From Spinacia oleracea (taxonomy: Eukaryota; Streptophyta; Magnoliopsida; Caryophyllales; Amaranthaceae), in contig NC_079487.1 of assembly GCF_020520425.1 (NCBI RefSeq), positions 52,056,719 to 52,120,718 of the forward strand: a stretch of 64,000 nucleotides of DNA, in the 5' to 3' direction. The position numbers and the translations under genes were made by a program. Each line of letters starts with the position of its first letter. Position 1 is the stretch's first letter. Shown in pieces: positions 45,864 to 56,375 of this stretch. The notes under the pieces are model-generated. The model was not told the origin of the DNA. It made no database searches and saw nothing but the letters and a program-made list of their open reading frames with translations.

Positions 45864-48827
45864 TGTAATACCTCGTATTTTTATAATATTTATAAATATA
45901 TTTTATTATATTTATAAAGCATTTTACGATTTATTAGCATTTAAATAATATTTAAATGTATTTAATGTATTTTAATTAATTAGAATATTTATTATTTTAA
46001 TTAATTACGAAACGAATTTAATTCTTGAGTCGGGAAATTAAATGAGTTGCAAATGATTTTTAAAAGCTTCGGGTTTTAAATAAAAGTCCAGTTCGTTTTA
46101 TTAATCAAGCCCAATCCAAACAGTTTCATTTAAATCCTAAGCTAGCCCAATTCATTTAATTCCTAAGCCCAACTCAAATATCCTAAGCCTAGCCCATCAA
46201 GGGATTAGGGAGCCTATAAATAGGACTCCCCATCATTAAATAAACCCCTAAAATTTCATAAACCCCTTTTTGATTTCTTGCACCTCACTCCTCTCCCTCT
46301 CTCCTCTCGTCCGCACGCACGCACACCCGTGCTCGTGCCCTTCGTGCGCTCGGCCTCACGCCCCGCACACTGCTCGTGCTCTCGTGCCTCGGCCTCACGC
46401 CCCGCACACTCGCACGCCCCTCTCCCTCTCCTCGCGCCCAGCGCGCCCCTTGCTCTCTCTTCCTCGCGCCCAGCGCGCCCCTTGCTCTCTCTTGCTCGCG
46501 CACCAGCGCGCCCCTGCTCTCTCTCCCTCGCGTACGCAGCGCGCCCCTTGCTCCCTCCTTGCGCACATCAGCGCGCCCCTGCTGCCTCTCCCTCGCGCAG
46601 CGCGCGCCTGTGCCTCGTCCCTCGTCGCTGCGCGCACACCCACACACGGTTGGTGCGTGTGTGCGTGTGTGTTGTTCGTGTTCGTTCTTGTTCAATTTTT
46701 CGCCCAATCACCCTAATTCGTGATTGTTCCGTGCTATAGGCCGGATTGGTATAATTCTCTTCTTCCTTACCTATTCTATTTAAATTCCGTATTTTAAATT
46801 ATTATGTTAATGTTGTTTTGAGAAATTAAAATGCTGGGAACCGGCTATGAATACCGTGGTTTGAGGATTTGTGTGTTGTGATTCATTAGGTTTGTTTTAA
46901 TTATTAAAGTATGAATTTTCAGATTTGTTTATATAATAAAGCATGGATTTTTATGATATTAAACTAGTGTTATTGGGATTTTCAAGTTAGGGTTTTAACC
47001 TAGACCTAATGAGTCAATTGATTAGCATAATTAGGTGATGATTTTAATTATGATAATCAATCATATTTTCAGATTTGAATAAGGCTTTAAAGTGTCGATT
47101 TTTATTGATTTTAAATGCGGAAAAAGTATGTTTTTGTACTAGGGATTGATTTTGCAAATTGAGACGACTTTATTATTGAAAAACGATTGAATTCTAAAGT
47201 CTAAAGGAAGTTTTAATTTTTATAAAGTTGCTGGAAATTTAATGAACATGGAAATAATTTAAGTTTCATTATTTTGATGATAGGAGGTGATTTCTAGTTG
47301 AGTGCTCGTTATTGCAAAGTGGCCCCTACGCTTAGGTATTCAAGGTACGTACAAGTCTAGGGCGACCACACCTTTTTGTCAATGACATTACATGATTGTT
47401 GATGATGTGAATTACATTATGTGAAATCATGTTTATTTTGGTGAACGAGCATGTGTTTTGTGATGTTGGATTTATTGAATTAATTGTTGAACAAGCATGT
47501 TGAAATTATTATGAGTATGGATTTCATTGTCAATCATGTTGTTCAATATTTATGCATGTATGGTTAAATTCACATGCAAGGGGTGGATTAATTATTTGTA
47601 TGCTATTGTACGGGATGTCTAGCATACTTTGAGCCATTTATTTGTACTTCGTTGTACTATTTATTTTACCACATGTGAAGGGTTCGCTCACGTAAGCCAC
47701 CGCACATGTAGGGTTCAGTTGGGAATATTATATATGAAATGAATTAGGATTTGTCGTGCAAGGGCACAACCCTCATGTTAATGTGCATGATGTGGAATCT
47801 CACTTTTGTGAGGAGGAACATGGTAGTAATTTCACAAGTGTCTTGCCTTGTTGATCACAAGTCCTAAAGCAATAAAATAAGATTTTTTTGGTTGTTGTTT
47901 ATTAATTATATGTGTGCATGTTGTCGAGTCTTGAGTTCGCCTTTAATAAAATATTAATAAACGTAAAGTGCAACCAGAACAAGCTTCAAAACTCTTGGAA
48001 CGTATATACCTTGAGTATGAACAATGGGGGGAGTCTTGCCGGAAAGCTCGTACTCCTACTAATGATACAAGACGTTGTTTCATTTATATTATGCGCAGGA
48101 ATTCCGTCGGTATGGCCCGACACTCGGTATGGCCCGATTTTATTATTATTATTATATTTGGTGTATGGTTGGCTCCCATCACCTTTTTCCCTTTGTGGAT
48201 TATTCTTTTGGCCCGTTCGAAGCTTATTCTAATTAAATTGTGAGTCAAGAGTCGAGTCAAGAGTCGAGTCTTGTATCTCATGATTGTTTGATATGTTATT
48301 ATATGGCTTTTGCATGTTGATTAGTATTTAGTGAGTGATGCATGTTTTAGTTTCAATTACTCTATGCTTGTAAGTACTCAGCTTTTGCTGACTACGTGCT
48401 TTTATTGTTTCTGGTCATGGCCTTTGCCTTAATGACCCTATGATGATCCATCATTTGCACTTGCATTGTTGGGGAGTAGATTAATATAGCAGGTTGGTAG
48501 ATCAAGTACGATCGAAATCATGTGGCTTGGGATGATTGAGAGAGTTGCATGTTTTCGTTCTTTGAAACTATTTTATTTAATATTTTAATTATGTTTGAAA
48601 TGTTTGAATTATTTATACTTTGGGTTTTGGGCCATTATGGTTCCAAATTGTAGGAGGTCTCAACATTAGATTTATTATGTTTTTAAAAGTTAGTTGACAT
48701 TAAATTCCGCTGCGTAATTCTGGTAATAGCCTTAGCCGTTATCACGGTGGCGGTAATGCTTTAGTAATTCCTTTATTTTAAGTTGGAAAATGGTTTTATA
48801 AAAGCAAGGAATTATTAGGGTGTTACA
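45864..48827 (+). mobile_element. Solo LTR (2964 bp) with perfect 5-bp target duplication
   Basis: Begins 'TGTAATACCTCG' and ends 'TTAGGGTGTTACA' (TG...CA), flanked by TTAAC on both sides (45859-45863 and 48828-48832). It has a TATA box at 46215-46222. No internal region, primer site or polypurine tract is present, so it is a recombined solo LTR. The 3' third is repeated in inverted orientation at 56376-57300. It is unusually long for an LTR. Confidence 0.9.
46431..46622. repeat. GC-rich ~32-bp tandem repeat in the solo LTR
   Basis: About six degenerate copies of a unit containing CGCGCCCAGCGCGCCCC and CTCTCTC. It lies just downstream of the LTR TATA box, so probably in R/U5. Long open frames of 115-153 codons on both strands here are artefacts of the composition. 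Confidence 0.85.
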
Positions 48828-49923
48828 TTAACTCAGATCCCAAATACTAAAAACTAATAAGCTGAAAAATCCGAGTCAATGCATCTAGAGATTTAGTTTA
48901 CTTTAAGAGTGATTAAGTTTACTTTTGTACAATTTTCCTTTACCAGAATTTAATCTAGCTAATTTATTCATTTCTAGTAAGTTTTAATCAATTTTAAAAA
49001 AAGGAGAATCATAGGAGGAAAATGCAATTGTGTGTGCAAGTCATCTATCCCAGATTCCTTATGTAAACAATGAATCTGGATAATTCAAATTCATATAAAC
49101 TCTGTCAATAATCATCTTCTGAGTTCTGAGGTGGTTCTTCCCTTAGTTTCTCATCGTTATAATCATTGTTCACATAATATCCTACTCTAATCATTATCCT
49201 GGAGTCTTTAAAACATTTTTTTTAATCTAATTTACTTAAGTAAACTTTTTATCTACTTCTGTAAATAACACAACTACAGGAAACAATAATAATCATCAAA
49301 GAAAATATAAGAACCTAATTCAATTAGGCTTAAATTAACCTAAACTCAATACTCATAACTCTGTATTCAAGAAATTTTCACATATTTGAGCTACAATATT
49401 TTCTAAAACAACAACTATAATCACTAAAAAAAATCATACAAAATTCGATTTTCGCAATTTGTTGAATTTATACCTAATTTCAGCTAAAACTACTGGAAAT
49501 GTTAAGAAAATGTCAGTAATACCTGATCTACATATCGATTTTGCAGCATCGTGTGGAGAATTATAAGCATCGCATAAGCACCATCAAATTTGCTTGAACT
49601 CTTTGGCGAACTCCAAAATTGCATCTATAAATCACTACAAATCATCCGTAATTCAATTTGGGGAAATATTTGAGAGTAATTGCAGATTGATATTGAAAAA
49701 TATACCTAATTTTGTGGTAAAGAAGTCGGAATCTCGAAGAAAATGGAAGAGTAGAGAGTTGTGAGGAGAGAGAAACCATCAAAGTATCCGTGCGTTCTGA
49801 ACTTCTGATGGAGCGAAACTGAATTTGATGGGATTAAATCTCGTCCGTTCAATTCCTCCAAATCTAACGGTTCATAAAGGTTCTTAGTTCTCATCTTAAG
49901 AGTGGTTCTCACCAGAACCTGGT

Positions 49924-49925
<2 letters not shown>

Positions 49926-49987
<62 letters not shown>
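49926..49987. repeat. (TA)n tract between E1 and E2
   Basis: About 31 TA units with no other sequence; both TIR elements abut it exactly. Confidence 0.95.
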
Positions 49988-49990
<3 letters not shown>

Positions 49991-51750
49991 GAGGGATCCG
50001 GTGAGAACACCTCCTTATGTAAGAACACTTCTTATGGTGAGAACACTTTTACACTCTCTATGTTCTATATTTATTCAACAATGTTCTAAATTTTCAAACT
50101 CATGTTCTAAATTTATTCAACGATGTTCTAGATTAATTCAAGCATGTTCTAAAATTATTCAACCATGTTCTAAATTTTTAACCTCATGTTCTAGATTAAT
50201 TCAAGCATGTTCTAAAATTATTCAACCATGTTCTAAATTTGTAAGCTCATGTTCTAAATTTATTCAAGCATGTTTTAAATTTATTCAACCATGTTCTAAA
50301 CTTATTCAACCATGTTCTAAACTTATTTAACCATGTTCTAAATTTATTCAACCATGTTCTAAATTTTCAAACTCATGTTCTAAATTTTTAACCTCATGTT
50401 CCAGATTAATTCAAGCATGTTCTAAAATTATTCAACCATGTTCTAAATTTGTAAGCTCATGTTCTAAATTTATTCAAGCATGTTCTAAATTTATTCAACG
50501 ATGTTCTAAATTTGTTCATGCCATGTTCTAAATTTGTTCAACCATGTTCTAAATTTGTAAGCTCATGTTCTAAATTTATTCAAGCATGTTCTAAATTTAT
50601 TCAAGCATGTTCTAAATTTATTTAACGATGTTCTAAATTTGTTCAACCATGTTCTAAATTTGTTCAACCATGTTCTAAATTTGTAAGCTCATATTCTAAA
50701 ATTATTCAATCATGTTCTAAAATTGTAAGCTCATGTTCTAAATTTATTCAAGCATGTTCTAAATATATCCAAGCATGTTCGAATATTTGCATTTTTCAAG
50801 ATCCGAATACATTTTCCGGAAATGTCTCTTAACCGCAAACAACCAGCAAACCTAGTCCTTCCATTTAGCCACGAATACTGAATCTCGTAACCTCAGACCA
50901 GTTCAGCCACGAAATCACAAAAAATTCGAACAATCAATTGAGAATGCCGACGAAAAATCGATTTCGAACAATCGATTAAAATTTCCACCGCGAGCAGCGA
51001 TTCGATTGAATATTTCCGATTGCAATTGATTTCGAATTGAGAAGTGCTGATTGAAATTGATTTCGAATTGGAGGAGAAAGGAGGAGGATTGAACAAACTT
51101 ACCGAAATCGCTCATTGAAATCGATTTCGATTTCGAACACCAGCGATTGAAACGATTCATGATTCATGAACCACGACCATAACCACCGGCGATTTAAATT
51201 ACTGCAGCTGCGGAAGGTGAGCAGCGGCTGTTGGTGGTGGTGTTCTGGTTCGATTTCGCGGCCACCAGAAACACCGCTGCCACCGGCGATTATATTTGCA
51301 GCAAGCAGCGAGTGGCGGCGAGCGGAGATCGGAGAGCCGGATGTTGATGGTGGCTACGAGCGGTGGCCGAATGTGGTGGTGTTCGAAAAGAGAAGAGAGA
51401 GAGAGGAATAGAAGAGAGAGAACAACCGCCGCCACAACCGCGAGATACGAGCGACGACAGGCGAGCGGCGATCGGCGTCCGGCGAACGACGAGCAGTGAC
51501 CGGCGAGCAGCGGCGGCGATCGGCGGCGGCAAGCAGCGAACTGAGCAGTGAGAGAAGCGTTCGAAAGGAGAGAGAGAAAGGGGAATCGAAGAGAGAGAAA
51601 TAGGGCTGGAAATAATGAAAAAAATGGTTAAAAAATAATTATATTGGGATATTTGTTCATAATAATTACGAAATTGCCATTATTAAAAAGTGTTCTTACC
51701 GTAAAGAAGTGTTCTCACCGTAAGTAAGTGTTCTCACGAGAGCCTTCCTC
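49988..51750. mobile_element. E2: TIR transposon with 21-bp repeat array
   Basis: The left end 'GGGGAGGGATCCGGTGAGAA' and the reverse complement of the right end, 'GAGGAAGGCTCTCGTGAGAA', align, and both continue with spaced copies of 'GTGAGAACACTT' / 'GTAAGAACACTT'. The ends are related to those of E1. The left half is a tandem array and the right half is GC-richer with a GA-rich stretch (51390-51600) like a captured gene leader. No transposase. The open frames in 50900-51550 overlap on both strands and I do not support them. Confidence 0.65.
50083..50795. repeat. ~21-bp tandem array 'ATGTTCTAAATTTATTCAA'
   Basis: Roughly 34 copies of a 20-21-bp unit, each built on ATGTTCTAAATT followed by a variable TATTCAACC / TTTCAAACTC / GTAAGCTC half. 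Higher-order order is visible: the same run of variants recurs (for example 50140-50260 and 50390-50470). The open frame through it is a by-product of the period. Confidence 0.92.
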
Positions 51751-51769
51751 TATATATAATATATATATA
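51751..51769. repeat. Short (TA)n tract between E2 and E3
   Basis: TA-rich 19-bp spacer between the ends of two TIR elements. Confidence 0.85.
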
Positions 51770-52080
51770 GCGTCACTATTCAATGAGAAGATTCTTATAA
51801 TGAGAAGAATGAGAAGAAATCTTGACCATACAAAAGATTTAATCCAACTGCTTAGATTTCACGTGCGCGTGAACAAAACTCCGTACAAATCATTAAACAA
51901 CTATTCAAAAGTGGATCCTGTAAAATTAAACAAAACCAACACATACACACACCCCTCTTTCTCTCTCCTTCATTTTTCAACTCTTGACCCACGGGGCACG
52001 AGGTTGTTTTTTCGGATATCAGATATGTGTGGCAACACACATATCAGCTAAAAGACAAATAGCTAAAAGACAAAAAAGGA

Positions 52081-52174
52081 AGTACCATTTATGTTAAAAA
52101 AGTACCATTCTGTAAAAAAAAAAGTACCATTCAGTTAAAAAAAGTACCATTTTTGTTTAAAAAAGTACCATTTA
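52081..52174. repeat. Interspersed AAAAAGTACCATT repeats
   Basis: Five copies of (A)nAGTACCATT separated by 6-10 variable bases. Confidence 0.8.
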
Positions 52175-52790
52175 ATTTCTTTTTTATCATTTTTCTTATT
52201 TTGTCTTTTACTATGATATGTATTTACCCACACATATCTGATATCCGAAAATACTTCCTCCACGGGGCACAGGCCTATGTCTTTTAGATTTTTTTTTCTT
52301 CTTACAAGGCTACAATGGTACAATTGTATACAGTTAGATTTGTGATGCTATTTTATTAGCTAAAATCATCATTTTATTTTTAGAATTTCTTTTATTTTTC
52401 TCCAAGGTGGATGATGGTGACAGCGTGGTGGTTGAAACAATTGGAAAGATAATGGTGGTGCGGTGGCCGGTGGGGTGTTGGGCGGAGAAGGTCAGGAGAG
52501 AGAACGGTGTAGGGTTGTGATCGATGTTAAATCCTTAATACCAAACAAATTCTCCATTCCTATAAAAAAAATGTAAAAGGCAAGAAAATTAAGTTTATTT
52601 ATATGAGTTGTTGAACAAATTAATTTATCTTCTACTTTGTTCATTGTAAATGGAGGCCGAAAGAAGAAAATTTTGTTCATTTTGTTAAATGAGCAAAAAA
52701 TATTCAAATGAGCAAATTAGTTTTGCTCATTTGTTCAAATGAGCAAAATTGTTGTTTAAATGAGAAAATTTGTAAATGAGCAAATTAAAG

Positions 52791-52886
52791 TTAGAGAAAA
52801 CTGAGTAAAAGTTAGAGAAAACTAGATTAAAGTTATGTTGGTGCACAATAAATTTATTGTACAACTTGTGCACGCAAGACCTTTTG
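52791..52886. repeat. 96-bp direct repeat, copy 1
   Basis: Identical by eye to 53125-53220, 334 bp downstream in the same orientation. Each copy contains the left terminus of the small MITE at 52840, so the duplication arose after that insertion. Confidence 0.9.
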
Positions 52887-52938
52887 TTTATTTCACAAAT
52901 TCTTATTTACATGAGGTGTACGATAAATATTGTACACC
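52840..52938. mobile_element. 99-bp hairpin MITE
   Basis: The ends 'GGTGCACAATAAATTTATTG' and, on the other strand, 'GGTGTACAATATTTATCGTA' are inverted copies, and each end is itself nearly palindromic. Too small to code for anything. Confidence 0.6.
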
Positions 52939-53124
52939 GAAGTTAAAGTTGACGTAAAATGCTTAAAAGTCACCATTATATAGGTAAAAGTTATCTACTT
53001 TTTAGTAATAAAAATTTTCATTTTAATAAAAAATATTTATTCAAAATCACTAATAATGTATAAAATTAATCATTTAACACTTTAAAATGTTTATCTATTA
53101 ACTTTTTTTGTAATAGTATAAAAA

Positions 53125-53220
53125 TTAGAGAAAACTGAGTAAAAGTTAGAGAAAACTAGATTAAAGTTATGTTGGTGCACAATAAATTTATTGTACAACT
53201 TGTGCACGCAAGACCTTTTG
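53125..53220. repeat. 96-bp direct repeat, copy 2
   Basis: Second copy of 52791-52886. It contains only the left part of the 99-bp MITE. Confidence 0.9.
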
Positions 53221-53979
53221 AATTTATTTTGCTCATTTAAACGGATGAGGAAATTAGATCGTCCAAATTTTTCTTTCTTCCCTCAATAACAACACAAACA
53301 GGAATTCAAATCAAGTCCATAACACTATTCTAACCCATTAATATACCTGTAATCATAAAGACTATTATAAAATAATTATAATTTGAGAGGCTTTCTGAAA
53401 ATAAAATGGACAAATTCAATTTCTATAAGCTTAATTATAATTTGATTTGAGCTTCACAAATCAAAATCGGAGAGATGACTGAGCTTAGATACTTTGGAAA
53501 ATAAAAGCAACTCTTAGCTTTTGGGTTTCTCAAAACAAAATCAACGAATAACAACACAAGCAAACAATAACAACACATAATAATATCAAGACACCATCTG
53601 GAGATCGATAACGTGGGGCGGAAGACAATAACACCGGTGGTGGCGCACAACCACTCATCGATGGTGGCTTGCGCACAAATAGTGGGTGTAATTGGTGATT
53701 TGTGGTTGGGCAGAGGAGAGAGAAAGTAAGAGATCAGTTGAAATCTCGAAGTTGGTTGGTTGGGCGAAACTACACTGGTGATGTTGCCGTGACTGGTTGA
53801 GTCGAGGAGAGGAGAGAGCAAAAATAAGGAGGTCGAGGGGTGGATTCCATGGTTGAATGGCTTGAGGAGGGGAGAGAAAATTAAACTGAATTGAAGTCAG
53901 GAAAAATAAATTCGTATTTGGAAAAAATATCCCACATTTAATCTTGTCCTCTGATTTGGATGGTTATTACTCTTTCTCA

Positions 53980-54463
53980 TCTATACTAATATATTAAAAG
54001 GCGTTGCTAAAAATGTTTATGTACACCAAGGTTATGTGATGTTATTGACAACCAAAAATCAATACAATAAGGTTCGAACACAAGACCTCAAATTTGGAGA
54101 ATAACTCTTATTACCATCTTAACCAACCACTAATTGTTGTTTATCCATGCACGTTAATTTATAATACATGTTAACATCAAGTCTAAAACAACTAAATTTT
54201 TATGTTACTTCTTATTTCGTATGGAATATATTAGAATAAAAATAACAGTTACAATATTAGAAAAACCGTGAATTAAACAATTAAAACATTAGGAAAATTA
54301 CTTTGCATGGTGAAGGTAATGTACATGTGTAGTTGATGAACTTAATGAATCTTTTCACTTTTATGGTCTACATGTATCTTAGTCAAATATTGAGTTGAAA
54401 AAAAATTTCGAATTTTTAATTATTCAAAGTAGCAACCGGGGCATCGCCCGGGCAACACACTAG
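53980..54463 (+). mobile_element. Non-autonomous Helitron, 484 bp
   Basis: The 5' end 'TCTATACTAATATATTAAAA' is preceded by A. The 3' end has a hairpin (CCGGG-GCATCG-CCCGG, 54436-54451) and then, 8 bases later, CTAG at 54460-54463, followed by T. This is the full Helitron signature with insertion between A and T. No RepHel or other coding region. It sits 15 bp inside the right end of E3. Confidence 0.88.
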
Positions 54464-54477
54464 TTCTTCTCATTTGA

Positions 54478-54478
<1 letters not shown>

Positions 54479-54564
<86 letters not shown>
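54479..54564. repeat. (TA)n tract right of E3
   Basis: About 43 TA units with one G interruption. Confidence 0.95.
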
Positions 54565-54832
54565 AAGGGGAGTTTTTTCAAGAGTATTGAGAGCGTCCAT
54601 GTAGGATTGTCCAGTCACAAAATCATTATTAATATATTTTAAATTAATAAAAAAAATATAATGATCTCATGATAAGATAAAGATACATATTTATCAGTGC
54701 CCTTGCCATGATTAAATTAGTAGATAATATGATAAAGATAGATTTCAACAAAAAATTATCTTATTTCTCTTCTACCTTTTAGTATATATAAAGAGGGAAA
54801 CCTTTTGGGATGAATCATTGAGATAATAAATA
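54565..54832. other. AT-rich DNA right of the TA chain
   Basis: Starts 'AAGGGGAGTTTTTTCAAGAG' straight after the TA tract, which may be the end of yet another TA-bound element. No partner end found and no gene. Confidence 0.3.
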
Positions 54833-55160
54833 CTCCCTCCGTCCCGGAATACTTGACCTGTTTTCCTTATCGGGCCGTCCCTTAATACTTGAACTGTTTC
54901 TAAAAATGGAAATATTCTAACAATATTATATTATTTCTCACTCCACCCCTATTAACCCAACTACCCCTTACTCCATACAAAAAATAATTAAAAATTCAAC
55001 CCCTACTCTCCCCCGACCCCACCTCTTAACCCACCTCCCACTAACTACATTAAAATAATACCCCACTATCAACTACTACCTATTAAATTAAATAAGTCAA
55101 TTCAAGTCTCTTAAACTCTGTGCCGGTCAAACCGAGTCGAGTATTCCGGGATGGAGGGAG
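54833..55160. mobile_element. Stowaway-like MITE
   Basis: Ends 'CTCCCTCCGTCCCGGAATAC' and the inverted counterpart closing at 55160, TA on both sides (54831-54832 and 55161-55162). Internal 'CGTCCCTTAATACTTGAACT' repeats the terminal motif once more. Confidence 0.85.
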
Positions 55161-55200
55161 TATCTTTCAGCAAATAAACGTATTCCTTTAAGCGAATAAA

Positions 55201-56375
55201 TGTAACACCCCGACAATTCTCTCTTTTCTAAAATAACTTTTTAACATAAAACGTAGAGAATTATCAAGGGATTATCGCCCGTGTGAAAACGTAACGGCTT
55301 ATTCAGAATTTTGCAGCGAAAAACATAAAACTAACCTTTGGGTTTATAAATAATCGATTACATATTAAATCCAAAAACCAAATCAACGGAAATAAGGAAA
55401 TATAAATAGTATGACAAGTTTCAAGTCCAAATTAACAAACCAAGTCACTTAGCAAACAAAACTAAATACAAGCTCTAAATCTCGATCCCAATGATGCATC
55501 ATCTTCAAACCTGTAGATGGCAACGCTTATTGATCCCTAGAGACTGCTCACCAAAAATGGGTCTCACAGGATCAATAAGGCATAGCCATGATCAACACAC
55601 ACAAACAAAGCACGTAATCAGCAAAGCTGATTACTACATACTAAAACAATAACAATCCTAACATGATACTATTAAACGAACAACCCTAACATGACACTAA
55701 TAAAACATAAGTAAGGGCAGACAACACATGTTAATTTGACGACCACACTTGACTAGACTAGGCTAGACTGGACTGGACTTTATAACAATAATATTATTTT
55801 AATTGAAATAGTCAATGGACCGAGTTTTCTAGCTAGAAGCTTCACTAAGGAAGACGAGTTACGGGCGCGACTCCGTAACCTCAGTGAACTGCGATATCGA
55901 GGAATGTTTGAATAAAAATAGGACACGGTGATTAATCCAGTCCGATAAAAAGGCCATGGGCTACCACCATGAACCCCAACTCTTGTTTGTCCGTCACTTT
56001 AGACGTGCACAGTCTAAAGCTATTGCTACTCAGTTTCACTTTACATGATTTACAAATTGAAACTCTGTTATGACTCAACAATCACATAAGGCATACAATC
56101 CACATTTATTCACAACTGTTTTTATCTTGGAATTAAGTAAGTGATCACAAAGGTATCAATCAAGACTCACTCCAATTAAATTCAACCTTTCTTTTAATAC
56201 TGATCAACCCCTCTATATGGGTATAAGGTTTCAACTTACTAAACAAGGTCCTTGGCCCTCATAAAGTAGTGAAAAGCTAAAAGGGAACAACGATCAATCG
56301 ACCTGAATCAATACATGAATAAAATAATCTAGTGTTCCCAACCAACATGTTTGCATCAATCATCCATACTAACAT
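55201..56375 (-). mobile_element. Element A: LTR fragment (TGTAACACCCC type)
   Basis: On the + strand it begins 'TGTAACACCCCGACAATTCT'. Its layout (TGTAACACCC, then an A/T-rich block, then 'CGTAACGG', then 'GCAGCG') parallels element B, so it is a related LTR in minus orientation. It is cut at 56375 by element B and its other end lies outside the window. Confidence 0.65.

Larger units (their letters stand above)
42098..49925. mobile_element. E1: TIR transposon carrying gene fragments (Pack-type)
   Basis: The left end 'GAATCAGGATCCGGTGAGAA' and the reverse complement of the right end, 'GGACCAGGTTCTGGTGAGAA', align and stay similar for about 58 bp, sharing 'CTTAAGATGAGAACT' and 'GTTAGAT/CTTAGAT'. 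Both borders sit in (TA)n. Both subterminal regions look like CT-rich 5' UTR exons with a splice donor pointing inward (42430 on +, about 49706 on -). The interior holds a phytoene synthase exon, two tRNA-like sequences, short repeats and a solo LTR. Without the LTR it is about 4.86 kb. I see no transposase, so it is non-autonomous. Long TIRs and gene capture point to a Mutator-like Pack element, but the superfamily is inferred. Confidence 0.7.
51770..54478. mobile_element. E3: TIR-like element in the TA chain
   Basis: The left side has 'TCAATGAGAAG' and 'ATGAGAAGAATGAGAAGA' blocks. The right end, read in reverse complement with the Helitron removed, has 'TCAAATGAGAAGAATGAGAA'. Both outer borders touch TA tracts. 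It contains short repeats, a small hairpin MITE, a 96-bp direct repeat and a Helitron. TIR similarity is weaker than for E1 and E2, so the definition is tentative. No transposase seen; the open frame 53821-53435 (-) has no features I recognise. Confidence 0.45.

Noticed and set aside
46270..46739. Long overlapping open frames (115-153 codons) on both strands
   Set aside because: They lie in a GC-rich 32-bp tandem repeat inside a solo LTR. Open frames in all phases and repeated Arg/Ala/Ser composition are what such repeats give by chance.
47912..48243. Open frames repeated at 47912-48243 and 56966-57226
   Set aside because: Seen twice only because both lie in copies of the same LTR; two frames are open in parallel and neither has a start or a domain.
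50001..50330. 109-codon open frame with a regular SCSKFIQ-like pattern
   Set aside because: The pattern is the 21-bp DNA repeat read in frame. It has no start context, no splice support and runs out when the repeat phase slips.
50083..50795. CRISPR-like array
   Set aside because: Units are contiguous 20-21-bp tandem repeats without unique spacers, in a plant nuclear context.
51166..51551. Several open frames on both strands in E2
   Set aside because: Overlapping frames in GC- and GA-rich DNA with Arg-rich, low-complexity products and no recognisable domain.
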